Position numbers and translations under genes: made by a program | The notes under the pieces: generated by a model | The model's input: only the letters and a program-made list of their open reading frames with translations | Databases searched by the model: none | Told to the model about the DNA's origin: nothing | NCBI GenBank assembly: GCA_049594615.1 | Contig: JBMYJR010000011.1 | Span: forward strand, 1-58,601 | DNA length: 58,601 nucleotides | Source: CAXPZW01 sp049594615 | Lineage (GTDB): Bacteria > Bacteroidota > Bacteroidia > Flavobacteriales_D > Sanyastnellaceae | Reading direction: 5' to 3' | Shown here: positions 47,433-55,928 of the stretch, piece after piece | How positions within the stretch are numbered: the stretch's first letter is position 1 | Layout of the letters: every line of letters begins with the position of its first letter

Positions 47433-49727
47433 TCACGGCGTGGGTGACGGGGCCTGGACAAGTTCCCGCTCCAAGGTAGATTTAAACAGGTCCAACGGAC
47501 GGTCGAAGTCGCGTGAATGCACGGCTCGGGTAATGCGTTGCTTCTCGGCCTGGGTCAGGTGGAACGATAGCGAAATCTTCTCATCCGGTTTTTGCGTCAG
47601 GCTGAAGGTGACCAGATTCACCGGTTTGTCCAACCAAGCTTCCAGGTAGCGCATGTGCTCGTCGTGCTCAAAGTCTTGCATGCGTGTGAAGTTCCCGTAC
47701 ACCGAGCCAATGGGCGCGGTCAACTGGCCCACCAAACTCTGCTCCTCATCGCGGGATGTGAAGTCTTTTTGGAGGTCGCGGATTTGTACCACAATCACCT
47801 CGTGGGTGTTCTCTTGGATCCACTCGCGGAAGGTGTACAGGAATTGCACGGTGGTCTTCGTACCAAAATTGTCGCGCATGCCGGCGTCCATGACCTCAAT
47901 CGGGGGATCGGTGGGCAGGTTAACGGTGGGCAGCACATACGGGAACGTCGCATTCATGCGGAGTACTGAACTGAAGCGCACGCTGTCGGGCTGGTGCTCG
48001 GCAAACAGGCGCAGGAACTCCACGTCCTCGGGCACCGCGCTTGACCCGCGGATGTTGGCGGCTTCATTCTGGGTGAGGTACGATGCGGGCTGGGCGCTGA
48101 TGAGCATGCGACGACCGTCCCGCGTGATGGACGGGGTAAAAATCATCCAAGGAATTTCGGCGCAGGCCTCTGCGGCTTTGTAAGCACCCAGCGGCTTTTC
48201 CATCACCCCACCGGTATTGGCGTGCAAACGCTCTTCAAATACCGAGGCGCGGTCCAAGGTGTAGGAGTCGCCTCCATACTGGTACTCTCGGAAGCGGAAG
48301 AAAAAATCATTCGTTGCGGCCGAAAACAGCAGCGGGTTGAGCAGGTCTCCGCTGATGGCCTCGTAGTGGTCGGACAATTGAGGGTTGCAATCCAGCCCTT
48401 GCGCTTCACGCCACTTGAGTTCACGGAAATACGAGGCACCGATCATACCGCCTGATGAACCGGTGATCATAAAGGTGCGGTCCATCAACTCACCTTCCAA
48501 CAAGCTGTCCATGCGGGCCAGAGTGGAATAGGTCCAGAGCGACGCGCGGGTCCCTCCTCCTGAACATTGCACCAACACCAGCGAAGGCTTCTCTTGAGGC
48601 TGACGGGCTTTCCAGGCTTCGAGCATTTTCAAAGTGGCTTGGAAATCGGCATAGGCCAAGCTGTCGGCGTGGTTCTGGCCGTGGATGTACGCGATGGAAT
48701 ACTCCGCCGGTGGGGCGTCGTAGTCCAGTCCGTACGCGTGGGTGGGCACGTTGAACAGCGGCAAATCGTGGTACGTGAAATTCACCAGCACCAAGGCGGC
48801 CACCAGCAAACTGAAGGTCCACCCTTTCACCCACGAAAACAGGGCACTCACCAGCATCAGCAGCATGGAGAAAAAGATGAATACACTCGCCGCACCTGGA
48901 ATCACGAAATACTCATTGCGTGAAAACGAACCGATCAACACGAAGGTCACGATCAGCCCAATCTCGAGCAGACTGGCATTGATGTGGTTTTGGGAGAACA
49001 CGCGCTCCAACACCTCCGGGTGGTAGTGCTCCCCTTCCCGTGCGAGCTTGATTTGGAAGGGCGAAGACAGGTAGGTTTCCACCCGCCACGCACGCGACTT
49101 GCGTTCGTTGGGGTACCAGCGACCAGGGCGGTGCAGGGTGGCACTCACCAAGTTCTTTTCGTGGCGCTCATGCTGGTGGCGTTCGGCAAAGTTTTGGGCC
49201 GATTTGTTGGTGATGGCGAAGTAGGTCAGCGTGGCTGCGGAAAACAACAGCAACCCGCCCACCAATGCGGACAAGTTGAACAAGGCCTCGCCGCTATCCA
49301 AAAGCGCCTCGGTGCGCTGGAAGCGGTACGAGCAGATGCAGTACACCAGCAAAAAGACCGCTGGCAACAGAAAGTTGTTGACCGAGAATTTGAGGAACGG
49401 CTTGCTGAGTGTAGCGATGAACGGAAAGCGGAATCCGTGTAAAATGTAACTGTACAGGTTGAACGCCAGCACAAACCCGCCAATGGTAAAACCCAGTAGG
49501 AAAAACGCCATGGGACCGTTGGTGCCCATGTATTCCGGGTAGAGGAATAAGTGGTCCACACCGTAACGCGCTCCGATCAGACCTGTGCTGAAGCCAAAAG
49601 CCACCAGCCAGAACACGAGCAAGAAGTGGTTCTTCTTGGCGTGCAGCACCAATAGCTGGAACGGAAAGAAAAACCAAATCCGCGACAGGCGTGTCTTGAG
49701 GGCGATATGTGCAGAGGCGGCGAGCAT
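47433..49727 (-). CDS. large membrane patatin-like phospholipase
   Basis: A protein of about 764 residues. The N-terminal half has around eight membrane helices in two blocks (about 20-200 and 255-325). The patatin domain follows: oxyanion hole SGGGTRASLW near 390, nucleophile elbow GSSGG near 425 and catalytic Asp in VMDAGMRDNFG near 625. The frame opens with a TTG at 49748, but a possible -7 box at 49752-49759 (TGAATTTC on the minus strand) would lie too close to it. ATG at 49727 is preferred. The membrane half suggests action on inner-membrane lipids or signalling through lipids. It lies 46 bases upstream of the DUF389 gene. Confidence 0.85.
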   Translation of the reverse strand: MLAASAHIALKTRLSRIWFFFPFQLLVLHAKKNHFLLVFWLVAFGFSTGLIGARYGVDHLFLYPEYMGTNGPMAFFLLGFTIGGFVLAFNLYSYILHGFRFPFIATLSKPFLKFSVNNFLLPAVFLLVYCICSYRFQRTEALLDSGEALFNLSALVGGLLLFSAATLTYFAITNKSAQNFAERHQHERHEKNLVSATLHRPGRWYPNERKSRAWRVETYLSSPFQIKLAREGEHYHPEVLERVFSQNHINASLLEIGLIVTFVLIGSFSRNEYFVIPGAASVFIFFSMLLMLVSALFSWVKGWTFSLLVAALVLVNFTYHDLPLFNVPTHAYGLDYDAPPAEYSIAYIHGQNHADSLAYADFQATLKMLEAWKARQPQEKPSLVLVQCSGGGTRASLWTYSTLARMDSLLEGELMDRTFMITGSSGGMIGASYFRELKWREAQGLDCNPQLSDHYEAISGDLLNPLLFSAATNDFFFRFREYQYGGDSYTLDRASVFEERLHANTGGVMEKPLGAYKAAEACAEIPWMIFTPSITRDGRRMLISAQPASYLTQNEAANIRGSSAVPEDVEFLRLFAEHQPDSVRFSSVLRMNATFPYVLPTVNLPTDPPIEVMDAGMRDNFGTKTTVQFLYTFREWIQENTHEVIVVQIRDLQKDFTSRDEEQSLVGQLTAPIGSVYGNFTRMQDFEHDEHMRYLEAWLDKPVNLVTFSLTQKPDEKISLSFHLTQAEKQRITRAVHSRDFDRPLDLFKSTLERELVQAPSPTP

Positions 49728-49861
49728 CAGGGGGGACTGTTTGTACAACGTGAAATTCAGCCGGCGGCGTACATCTCAGACGTTTACCAAGAAGATCGTT
49801 CTATCAGGGATACATGCTTGTAGGCGCATGTCCCATCCCCCTGTGCTTACGTGCCGATAGA

Positions 49862-51574
49862 CTAGGCGGTTGCAGCAGCGGCCAGCGCAGCATCCACTTT
49901 GCTGCGAACCGCTGCTTCGCGGGCCTCGGCATCCGAGGTCAACGCGTTGCAACGCTCAAGTACCTGGGCCACGTAGGCTTGGTCCTCCAGATCGGGCACA
50001 TTGATGCGTGCGTTCATGACCGCGGCGAGCACTGCGGTGCGGGCACACAGGGCCCCTACCCCACCGTCGGTGATGGAGTTGGGGTTGCCCCCGTCAACCA
50101 TGGCTTCCATGACCTCCATGCTGTCCAGCGAGACTTGCGCCACACGCAGCGGCACTTCCACCGCGTGTTTGGTCGCGGCTTGCATAGCCGCGTGGCGGGC
50201 AGCTTTTTCGGCGTCGGTGCCTTTGGGCATGCGCACGGCGTCCATGATTTTGTTAAAGGCCGCCGTATCGGCGTCCACCAAGTCAAGCAGCTCGCGTTGG
50301 TAGGCCATGCCTTTTTCAGCCCATTGGCTGAACTCCTCCCAGCGGGCATCCCAACCGCGCTTATGGGCGCTGAGGTTGGCTACCATGGTGCCGAGCGATA
50401 CGCCCAACACGCCGCAGTATGCACCAATCGAACCGCCACCCGGAGCCGGGGATTCCGAAGCAGTTTCCTCCGCAAAATCACGCAGGGTCATGCCCACCAA
50501 GGGGTGATCGTTTTGCGCTCCTGCTATGAGGTACTCGATGACTTTCTCCTGCGGATTGAACGGGGCAAGGTCATCCAATCCCAAGGACTTGACGGCAATC
50601 TTCACCTTCTCGCTTTCGCTCACCCCGAGTGAACGTTCTTGTTTGCGCAAGTAGTGGTCGGCCGCTTCGATCAGCACGCGCAATGGAATCAGGCCTACAA
50701 TTTCAGATCCAGTCACACGCACGCCACGCGCTTGAGCTCGCTCAGAGGCGGCATCGAACGCCACGTGCACTGGAGTAATGTTGATGTTGGTGAGGTTGAG
50801 CGAAAGCTGGGCCACGCCGTATTCCTCGATGTACCAGCCGATGCCTTTCACGCTTTTGAGCATGCCGGGCTCACGGGCCGGCTCGCCATTGGTGTCTTTG
50901 ACCACTTTACCAGTGAGTGGATTGCCTTCGCGTTTGATGCGTCCGGCCTCACGGATGTCAAACGCAATGGCGTTGGCACGGCGGGTAGAGGTGGTGTTCA
51001 GGTTGATGTTGTAGGCCACCAAGAAATCACGCACGCCCACGGCCGTAGCACCAGAGCCCTGAGCACGGTCGTTGAACGCAGCGGGACCAAAATCGGGCTC
51101 CCATCCGGATTCGCTGAGTTTGGTGAGGCCTTCGTATTCGCCCTTACGGCAATGGGCCAGGTTTTGGCGCTCGGGCTTGGTGGCGGCAGACTCATAGAAA
51201 TAGCCGGGAATCCCCAGCTCCTCCCCGATGCGTTTGCCCAACTTGTGTGCGTAGGGCACCAACTCTTCCAAGGTGATACCGGCTACCGGCACGAGCGGAC
51301 ATACATCGGTAGCGCCCATGCGCGGGTGCTCGCCACTGTGGCTGCGCATATCGATCAGCTCTGCGGCCTTTTTGACCAATCGGAAGGCTGCTTCGATCAC
51401 CGCTTCGGGCTCACCCACGAAGGTAATCACCGTGCGGTTCGTGGTGGCACCGGGATCTACGTCCAACAGGCGGACGCCTTCCACGGTTTCGGCCACGCGG
51501 GCAATGGCTTCGATTTTGGCCTTGTCGCGGCCTTCAGAGATGTTGGGAACGCATTCGATGAGCGGTCGTGCCAT
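49862..51574 (-). CDS. ftcD: glutamate formimidoyltransferase fused to formiminotetrahydrofolate cyclodeaminase
   Basis: A bifunctional enzyme of about 570 residues. Residues 1-330 are the formiminotransferase, starting PLIECVPNISEGRDKAKIEA and including the SHSGEHPRMGATDVCP block. Residues about 370-560 are the cyclodeaminase, with FAEETASESPAPGGGSIGAY. Together they move the formimino group from formiminoglutamate to tetrahydrofolate and release ammonia, the last step of this route of histidine breakdown. The start at 51574 opens the conserved domain. hutI lies about 2 kb upstream on the same strand and hutH at 29859. Confidence 0.94.
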   Translation of the reverse strand: MARPLIECVPNISEGRDKAKIEAIARVAETVEGVRLLDVDPGATTNRTVITFVGEPEAVIEAAFRLVKKAAELIDMRSHSGEHPRMGATDVCPLVPVAGITLEELVPYAHKLGKRIGEELGIPGYFYESAATKPERQNLAHCRKGEYEGLTKLSESGWEPDFGPAAFNDRAQGSGATAVGVRDFLVAYNINLNTTSTRRANAIAFDIREAGRIKREGNPLTGKVVKDTNGEPAREPGMLKSVKGIGWYIEEYGVAQLSLNLTNINITPVHVAFDAASERAQARGVRVTGSEIVGLIPLRVLIEAADHYLRKQERSLGVSESEKVKIAVKSLGLDDLAPFNPQEKVIEYLIAGAQNDHPLVGMTLRDFAEETASESPAPGGGSIGAYCGVLGVSLGTMVANLSAHKRGWDARWEEFSQWAEKGMAYQRELLDLVDADTAAFNKIMDAVRMPKGTDAEKAARHAAMQAATKHAVEVPLRVAQVSLDSMEVMEAMVDGGNPNSITDGGVGALCARTAVLAAVMNARINVPDLEDQAYVAQVLERCNALTSDAEAREAAVRSKVDAALAAAATA

Positions 51575-51616
51575 GTTGGGGAATTTTGCGGCTGAAATTA
51601 CACATCCACCAAACAC

Positions 51617-51792
51617 GTAGCGAGGGTCCGAAGCAGCAGTTCACAACGCGATGTTCACAGCTTGGCCAGCTGCGCGAAAATCGTTGCCCATTAATGCGGA
51701 CTTTGGCACCATCAGAAAAGTGCGTCATACCAGACGAGAAAGACTTTTTTTGGTTTTGGTTAAGGAACGGGTCTGCAAAAGGCCCGTTTTTT
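51617..51792 (+). other. intergenic region with an orphan plus-strand terminator
   Basis: This gap lies between the start of ftcD and the stop codon of the CRTAC1-type gene, both on the minus strand. It holds a T7 run at 51745-51751 and a plus-strand terminator at 51766-51794, but no plus-strand gene. A weak promoter-like pair (TTTG at 51702-51705 and TACC at 51728) could drive a short RNA of about 55 bases. Confidence 0.4.
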
Positions 51793-51794
51793 TT
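51766..51794 (+). terminator. intrinsic terminator on the plus strand with no gene in front
   Basis: AACGGGTC (51766-51773) pairs with GGCCCGTT (51781-51788, one G-U pair) around a 7-base loop, followed by a T8 run (51787-51794). The run reaches into the stop codon of the minus-strand gene. The minus strand shows no U-run on its side, so it works only rightward. Confidence 0.75.
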
Positions 51795-53577
51795 ATGCCT
51801 TGATCAAGCGCAGCACCCGCGAGGCCTCGCCGCTTTGGATACGCACCAGGTACACGCCTGCAGGCCAGTCCTCGGCATTGAGCAGGTGCACCGATGTGCG
51901 CGCTTGCCCTTGCCACAAGGCACTGCCGTCGAGCCGCAATACTGTGACCACATCTCCTGCGCGAACACCATTGAGCAACACCTGTGACCGAGCAGGGTTG
52001 GGCGCCAAGGTCACCTGATCCAGGTGCACTTCGGCGATGCCTACGGTTTCTTCTTCCACTTTGCCGTCGTCTGTACTTTGGCCACCGTCGAATTGACCGT
52101 CGGTCAGGGTTTCAAAGGGATCCACGGGCGGCGGCGGATCAGGGAGACTGCCTTCTTGCCAACTGTGGTATTGGTTGATGTCCACGTAAGTGGTGATCTC
52201 GGTTTGGCCGTTGGGCCAGCGCACCTCCACCGAATCGATCTGGGTTTCTTGGCCAATGCCAATGGTCAACCACAACGAATGTTGGCTCGCCCAGCTGCTG
52301 CCGGCGGTGATCTCGTCCATACGCATCATGCCCGGGGTGTACACCGTCACCCGGCTGCCGATGGCCGAGCGGTTGCTTTCCACCCCTTCCAACTTGAAGC
52401 CCACCCAGTTGCCCGGGTTTTCGGTGGCATTGAGGAAGAGCTGGTTGCCCACTTCGTTGGCGTTGGCCACAAACACGTCGGGCAATCCGTCCTCGTTCAA
52501 ATCGGCCGTGGCACTTCCCCAAGAGGCGTTGAACCCGGTCATGCCGTTGTCCAGATCAACATCGGTGTAGGTGAGGTCGCCGTTGTTCTGGTAAAGGAAA
52601 TTCGGTAGCGGGGCAAAGAAGGAGTCGTTGGACACATAAATGTCTTCAAACCCGTCGTTGTCAGCGTCAAAAAAGAAGGTGCCCCAGCTCATGCCGTTGC
52701 CTTCGGGTCCGGCGTCAAACGTCTCAAACTCCCAGGCCAATTCATCTGGTTGGTACACAAACAAACCGTTGACGCCCAGGTTGGTCACGTACACGTCGAA
52801 CCACCCGTCGTTGTTGATGTCAGCAAAATCCACCCCCATGCCGTTGGCCTCGAAGTCCAGTCCAATGGCAGGGGCCACATCGGCGAAATTTCCTGTGCCG
52901 TCGTTCTCAAACATGATGCAATCTTGGTTGGCATCGTGCACCAAGTACAGATCGAGGTCGGAGTCGTTGTCGTAGTCATAGGCCACGCCGCCTTGGGCCA
53001 CCAGGTTGTCGTTGCTGCCAGTGGCAAAAGTCACATCGGTGAAGCTGGTGCCGCCGTTGTTGCGCCAGTGGTGGTTCTGCGTGGAAATGTTCTGGGAGTA
53101 GAGGTCCAGCCAACCGTCCTGGTCAAAGTCGGCCCAGAGCACGCTGCGGGTCAGGGCATCGTCCTCCACGCCCATTTCCACCGTCACATCGGTGAAGGTG
53201 CCGTCCCCATTGTTGCGGTACAGGATGTTGGGGTCGCCCATGAAGGAGACGTAGCAATCAATCCAGCCGTCGTTGTCAAAATCACCCCAGCAGCTGCTGT
53301 TGCCTGAGCCTTCGTCGTTGAGGCCGGTTTCCTCGGAGACATCGGTGAAGGTCAGGTCACCGTTGTTGCGAAACATGCGGTTGGCCGTGTTGGTGCTGTA
53401 GCAGACGAAAATGTCTTGGTCGCCGTCGTTGTCGTAGTCGGCAAAGGAGATGCCGCGGGCGATGCCTACGCTGTCCACCCCGGCGGTGGCCGAAATGTCC
53501 TCAAAGGAGAGCTGTCCCCAGGCGGTGGAGGCTCCCAAAAGCAGGGCGAAGCAAAGTTGGATCAGGTTCTTGCACAT
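51793..53577 (-). CDS. CRTAC1-type FG-GAP repeat protein with T9SS sorting domain
   Basis: A 594-residue secreted protein (signal peptide MCKNLIQLCFALLLGASTAW). Residues about 25-390 hold FG-GAP/VCBS repeats of a seven-bladed propeller, seen as repeated DYDNDGDQDIF and DFDNDGWIDCY calcium loops, each with an NNGDGTFTDV partner. An ASPIC/UnbV domain follows, ending in VEVRWPNGQTEI. The last 80 residues are a type A T9SS sorting domain (LAPNPARSQVLL to GVYLVRIQSG). It should be exported by T9SS and attached to the surface. It lies between the two hut genes without an evident link to them. Confidence 0.92.
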   Translation of the reverse strand: MCKNLIQLCFALLLGASTAWGQLSFEDISATAGVDSVGIARGISFADYDNDGDQDIFVCYSTNTANRMFRNNGDLTFTDVSEETGLNDEGSGNSSCWGDFDNDGWIDCYVSFMGDPNILYRNNGDGTFTDVTVEMGVEDDALTRSVLWADFDQDGWLDLYSQNISTQNHHWRNNGGTSFTDVTFATGSNDNLVAQGGVAYDYDNDSDLDLYLVHDANQDCIMFENDGTGNFADVAPAIGLDFEANGMGVDFADINNDGWFDVYVTNLGVNGLFVYQPDELAWEFETFDAGPEGNGMSWGTFFFDADNDGFEDIYVSNDSFFAPLPNFLYQNNGDLTYTDVDLDNGMTGFNASWGSATADLNEDGLPDVFVANANEVGNQLFLNATENPGNWVGFKLEGVESNRSAIGSRVTVYTPGMMRMDEITAGSSWASQHSLWLTIGIGQETQIDSVEVRWPNGQTEITTYVDINQYHSWQEGSLPDPPPPVDPFETLTDGQFDGGQSTDDGKVEEETVGIAEVHLDQVTLAPNPARSQVLLNGVRAGDVVTVLRLDGSALWQGQARTSVHLLNAEDWPAGVYLVRIQSGEASRVLRLIKA

Positions 53578-53860
53578 GGTGTTCGTGTGCGGGAGACACT
53601 AAGTTAGGCATTGCGAGTGGAACGTGGAGGGATAATTGGGCTTGTTGAGGTAGATGTTGAGAGATGGGATGGGGGTCGATGGGAACCTGGCCCTCGCCAT
53701 ACCTTGGTGGGCGCCCGCCTCCCGCCGACCAACCTGAGCATTGCAGCTCGGAGCAAAGGTCGTCGCCAAACCGATCTCCCCTCACCAAAAACCACCGCAC
53801 TTGTTGAATGGCACCTCAGCGCACATGGATCAACAGCCTCGTCCCACAGCTGGCACGCGC

Positions 53861-55114
53861 CTACTCGAACTTGGCCCCATCCAACCACACCTCCTCCAAC
53901 TGCACTTCCCCAAAGGAGTACGGCAACGAAGCCACCGAAGGAATGTGCTTGGTGATCGCAAAGCTCGCGCGCTTACCCGGGGTGAGTGAACCGAGTTCGT
54001 CTTGAAGTTCGAGGGCGGCTGCGGCGTTGAGGGTGGCGGCATTGATGGCCTCAGCAGGCGTCAACTTCATCTTGATGCACGCCAAACTTACCGCCAGATT
54101 CATGTTGCCTGAGGGCGACGAGCCGGGGTTGAAATCGGTGGCCAGTACCAGTGGCAATCCAGCATCGATCAACCGGCGTCCAGGCGTGTAGGGAATCGAC
54201 AAAAACAGGGAGCAGAGGGGCAATGCTACGGGCAAAGTGTTACTGCCTTGCAGCGCGGTGATGTCGGCTTCAGTAAGCTCTTCCAAGTGGTCCACCGATA
54301 CCGCACCAAACTCCACACTCTTGGCCACGCCGCCCAACGTACTGAATTGGTTGACGTGGGTTTTGGGCTTGAGCCCGTGCTTGACGCCTGCCTCTAAAAT
54401 GCGGTGCAAATCGGCCACATCAAAGTAGCCTTCCTCGCAAAATGCGTCCACGTATTCCGCCAGTCCTTCTGAAGCCACAGCAGGGATCATGTCGTTGACC
54501 ACCTCATCCACGTAAGCGTCTTTGTTGCCTTTGAGTCGTGCGGGCACCGCGTGGGCGCCCAAGAAGGTGGACTTCACCGGAATCAATCCTGCCTCTCCCA
54601 GTCGCTTAGCTACCCGGAGCATCTTGAGCTCGGCTTCGAGGTTGAGTCCGTACCCGCTCTTGATTTCAATGGCGCCTGTGCCCATGCGGATCACCGATTT
54701 GAGGCGTTCCAAGGCCGCATCGTACAAGTCGTCCTCGGACATGCTGCCGAGTTTGGCCGCGCTGTTGAGGATGCCCCCGCCACGCGCTGCAATCTCCTGG
54801 TAACTCAGGCCTTTGATGCGGTCCTCAAACTCGCGTTCCCGCGGGGCAGCAAAGACCAAATGGGTATGGGAATCCACCCACAACGGGATCATCGAACGGC
54901 CCGCAACATCCTGTTTTGCATAGGCGTTGAACCGATTAAGCTCCAGCTCTTGCATGGTGCCATAGGCCTCAATCTTCCCGTCGGAAACCGCCAACCACGC
55001 GTCCTCCAACACGGGCAAATGGTCCATCGTTCGGCCAAACCTTACCTGAGGATAAGATTTAGTAACCTGGATCAGGTAGCGCACGTTCAGGAATAAAATA
55101 GCAGTTGGCTTCAT
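53861..55114 (-). CDS. hutI: imidazolonepropionase
   Basis: An amidohydrolase of about 417 residues. Metal ligands are in DSHTHLVFAAPREREF (HTH), FLGAHAVP, HVNQFSTLGG and LATDFNPGSSPSGNMNL. The GGGILNSA stretch and an N-terminal AWLAVSDGKIEAYG strand fit HutI. It opens imidazolonepropionate to formiminoglutamate, the substrate of FtcD encoded downstream. ATG at 55114 is preferred to a TTG three codons upstream because the -7 box then leaves a short leader. Confidence 0.95.
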   Translation of the reverse strand: MKPTAILFLNVRYLIQVTKSYPQVRFGRTMDHLPVLEDAWLAVSDGKIEAYGTMQELELNRFNAYAKQDVAGRSMIPLWVDSHTHLVFAAPREREFEDRIKGLSYQEIAARGGGILNSAAKLGSMSEDDLYDAALERLKSVIRMGTGAIEIKSGYGLNLEAELKMLRVAKRLGEAGLIPVKSTFLGAHAVPARLKGNKDAYVDEVVNDMIPAVASEGLAEYVDAFCEEGYFDVADLHRILEAGVKHGLKPKTHVNQFSTLGGVAKSVEFGAVSVDHLEELTEADITALQGSNTLPVALPLCSLFLSIPYTPGRRLIDAGLPLVLATDFNPGSSPSGNMNLAVSLACIKMKLTPAEAINAATLNAAAALELQDELGSLTPGKRASFAITKHIPSVASLPYSFGEVQLEEVWLDGAKFE

Positions 55115-55128
55115 GGGCCACAAAGAAC

Positions 55129-55136
55129 GAAATTTA
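55129..55136 (-). promoter_or_regulatory. -7 box of hutI
   Basis: The minus strand reads TAAATTTC, one base off the consensus, 14 bases before the ATG at 55114. It lies in the 44-base gap to the divergent gene at 55159. Confidence 0.45.
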
Positions 55137-55158
55137 AAGACCGCCTAAACAGAGTCTC

Positions 55159-55899
55159 ATGCGCACCACCCTGCCCTGCCTTTTGGCCGCGCTGTTGCTC
55201 GGCCTTTCCGCCGCAGCTCAATACGAGCCGTACGAACCACCCAAAGAGGCCTCCCTTCCTGCCCACCGCCACAGCTTGGGGCTCAACCTGACCCCGGCAG
55301 CCGTGATTTTGATGAACGGGCGGAGCATCATTTCACGCTTTTCGTTGGCCTACACCTACCAAATTACAACCAACTCCCGCGTACGCTCCAGTCTGAATTA
55401 TGAGGTCCTCGATTACAAGGACGAGTCTTTGTCGGAAGCCACCATTGTGGGCATCAACGGCAACGACGTCACCTTCCAGCAAGACCGGATCTTCCACTCG
55501 GTGGCCGATTTTCGCGTTGGCATGGAGTGGCACCGTCGTGAACAGACCTTCTCTATGATCTACGGCACAGATCTCTTCGCAGGCATCCTCAACGAGCAAG
55601 ACAATTACAGCGAGGTCACTTGGACCTTGGGGCCAAACGGCTACAAACCCTCTTCGGTGCCCAACACCCATTTTGAGCACCTGCGGCGCTACATACTGGT
55701 GGGCGGATCGGTGTCCATCGGACAACAAATCCGCGTGAGCGACAAACTGCGCTTTGTGTTCCGCTGGACACCGCAATTCCACCTTGCACTGCCGGCGAGC
55801 GAGCGCATCACCAATGCTGAGCTGCGTACCGAGCCTCCGACCCCCAAAACCAGTTTTAGACTGCGCGGGGTAGAACTCTACAGCTACTTGTCCTTCTGA
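55159..55899 (+). CDS. outer-membrane barrel-like protein of unknown function
   Basis: A 246-residue protein with a signal peptide (MRTTLPCLLAALLLGLSAAA then Q). Alternating strands such as RFSLAYTYQITTNSRVRSSL and a terminal VELYSYLSF suggest a small beta-barrel of about 10-12 strands. No family is recognised. It is divergent from hutI and lies 29 bases upstream of aroC. Confidence 0.75.
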   Translation: MRTTLPCLLAALLLGLSAAAQYEPYEPPKEASLPAHRHSLGLNLTPAAVILMNGRSIISRFSLAYTYQITTNSRVRSSLNYEVLDYKDESLSEATIVGINGNDVTFQQDRIFHSVADFRVGMEWHRREQTFSMIYGTDLFAGILNEQDNYSEVTWTLGPNGYKPSSVPNTHFEHLRRYILVGGSVSIGQQIRVSDKLRFVFRWTPQFHLALPASERITNAELRTEPPTPKTSFRLRGVELYSYLSF

Positions 55900-55915
55900 T
55901 CATTGGCGCCTGGCG

Positions 55916-55923
55916 TATCTTTG
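55916..55923 (+). promoter_or_regulatory. -7 box giving a leaderless aroC
   Basis: TATCTTTG is an exact TAnnTTTG match, ending 5 bases before the aroC ATG at 55929. Confidence 0.6.
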
Positions 55924-55928
55924 ACGCC

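Noticed and set aside
53611..53989. Plus-strand open frames between the CRTAC1-type gene and hutI
   Set aside because: They overlap the end of hutI and have no start signal, no family motif and low-complexity composition.
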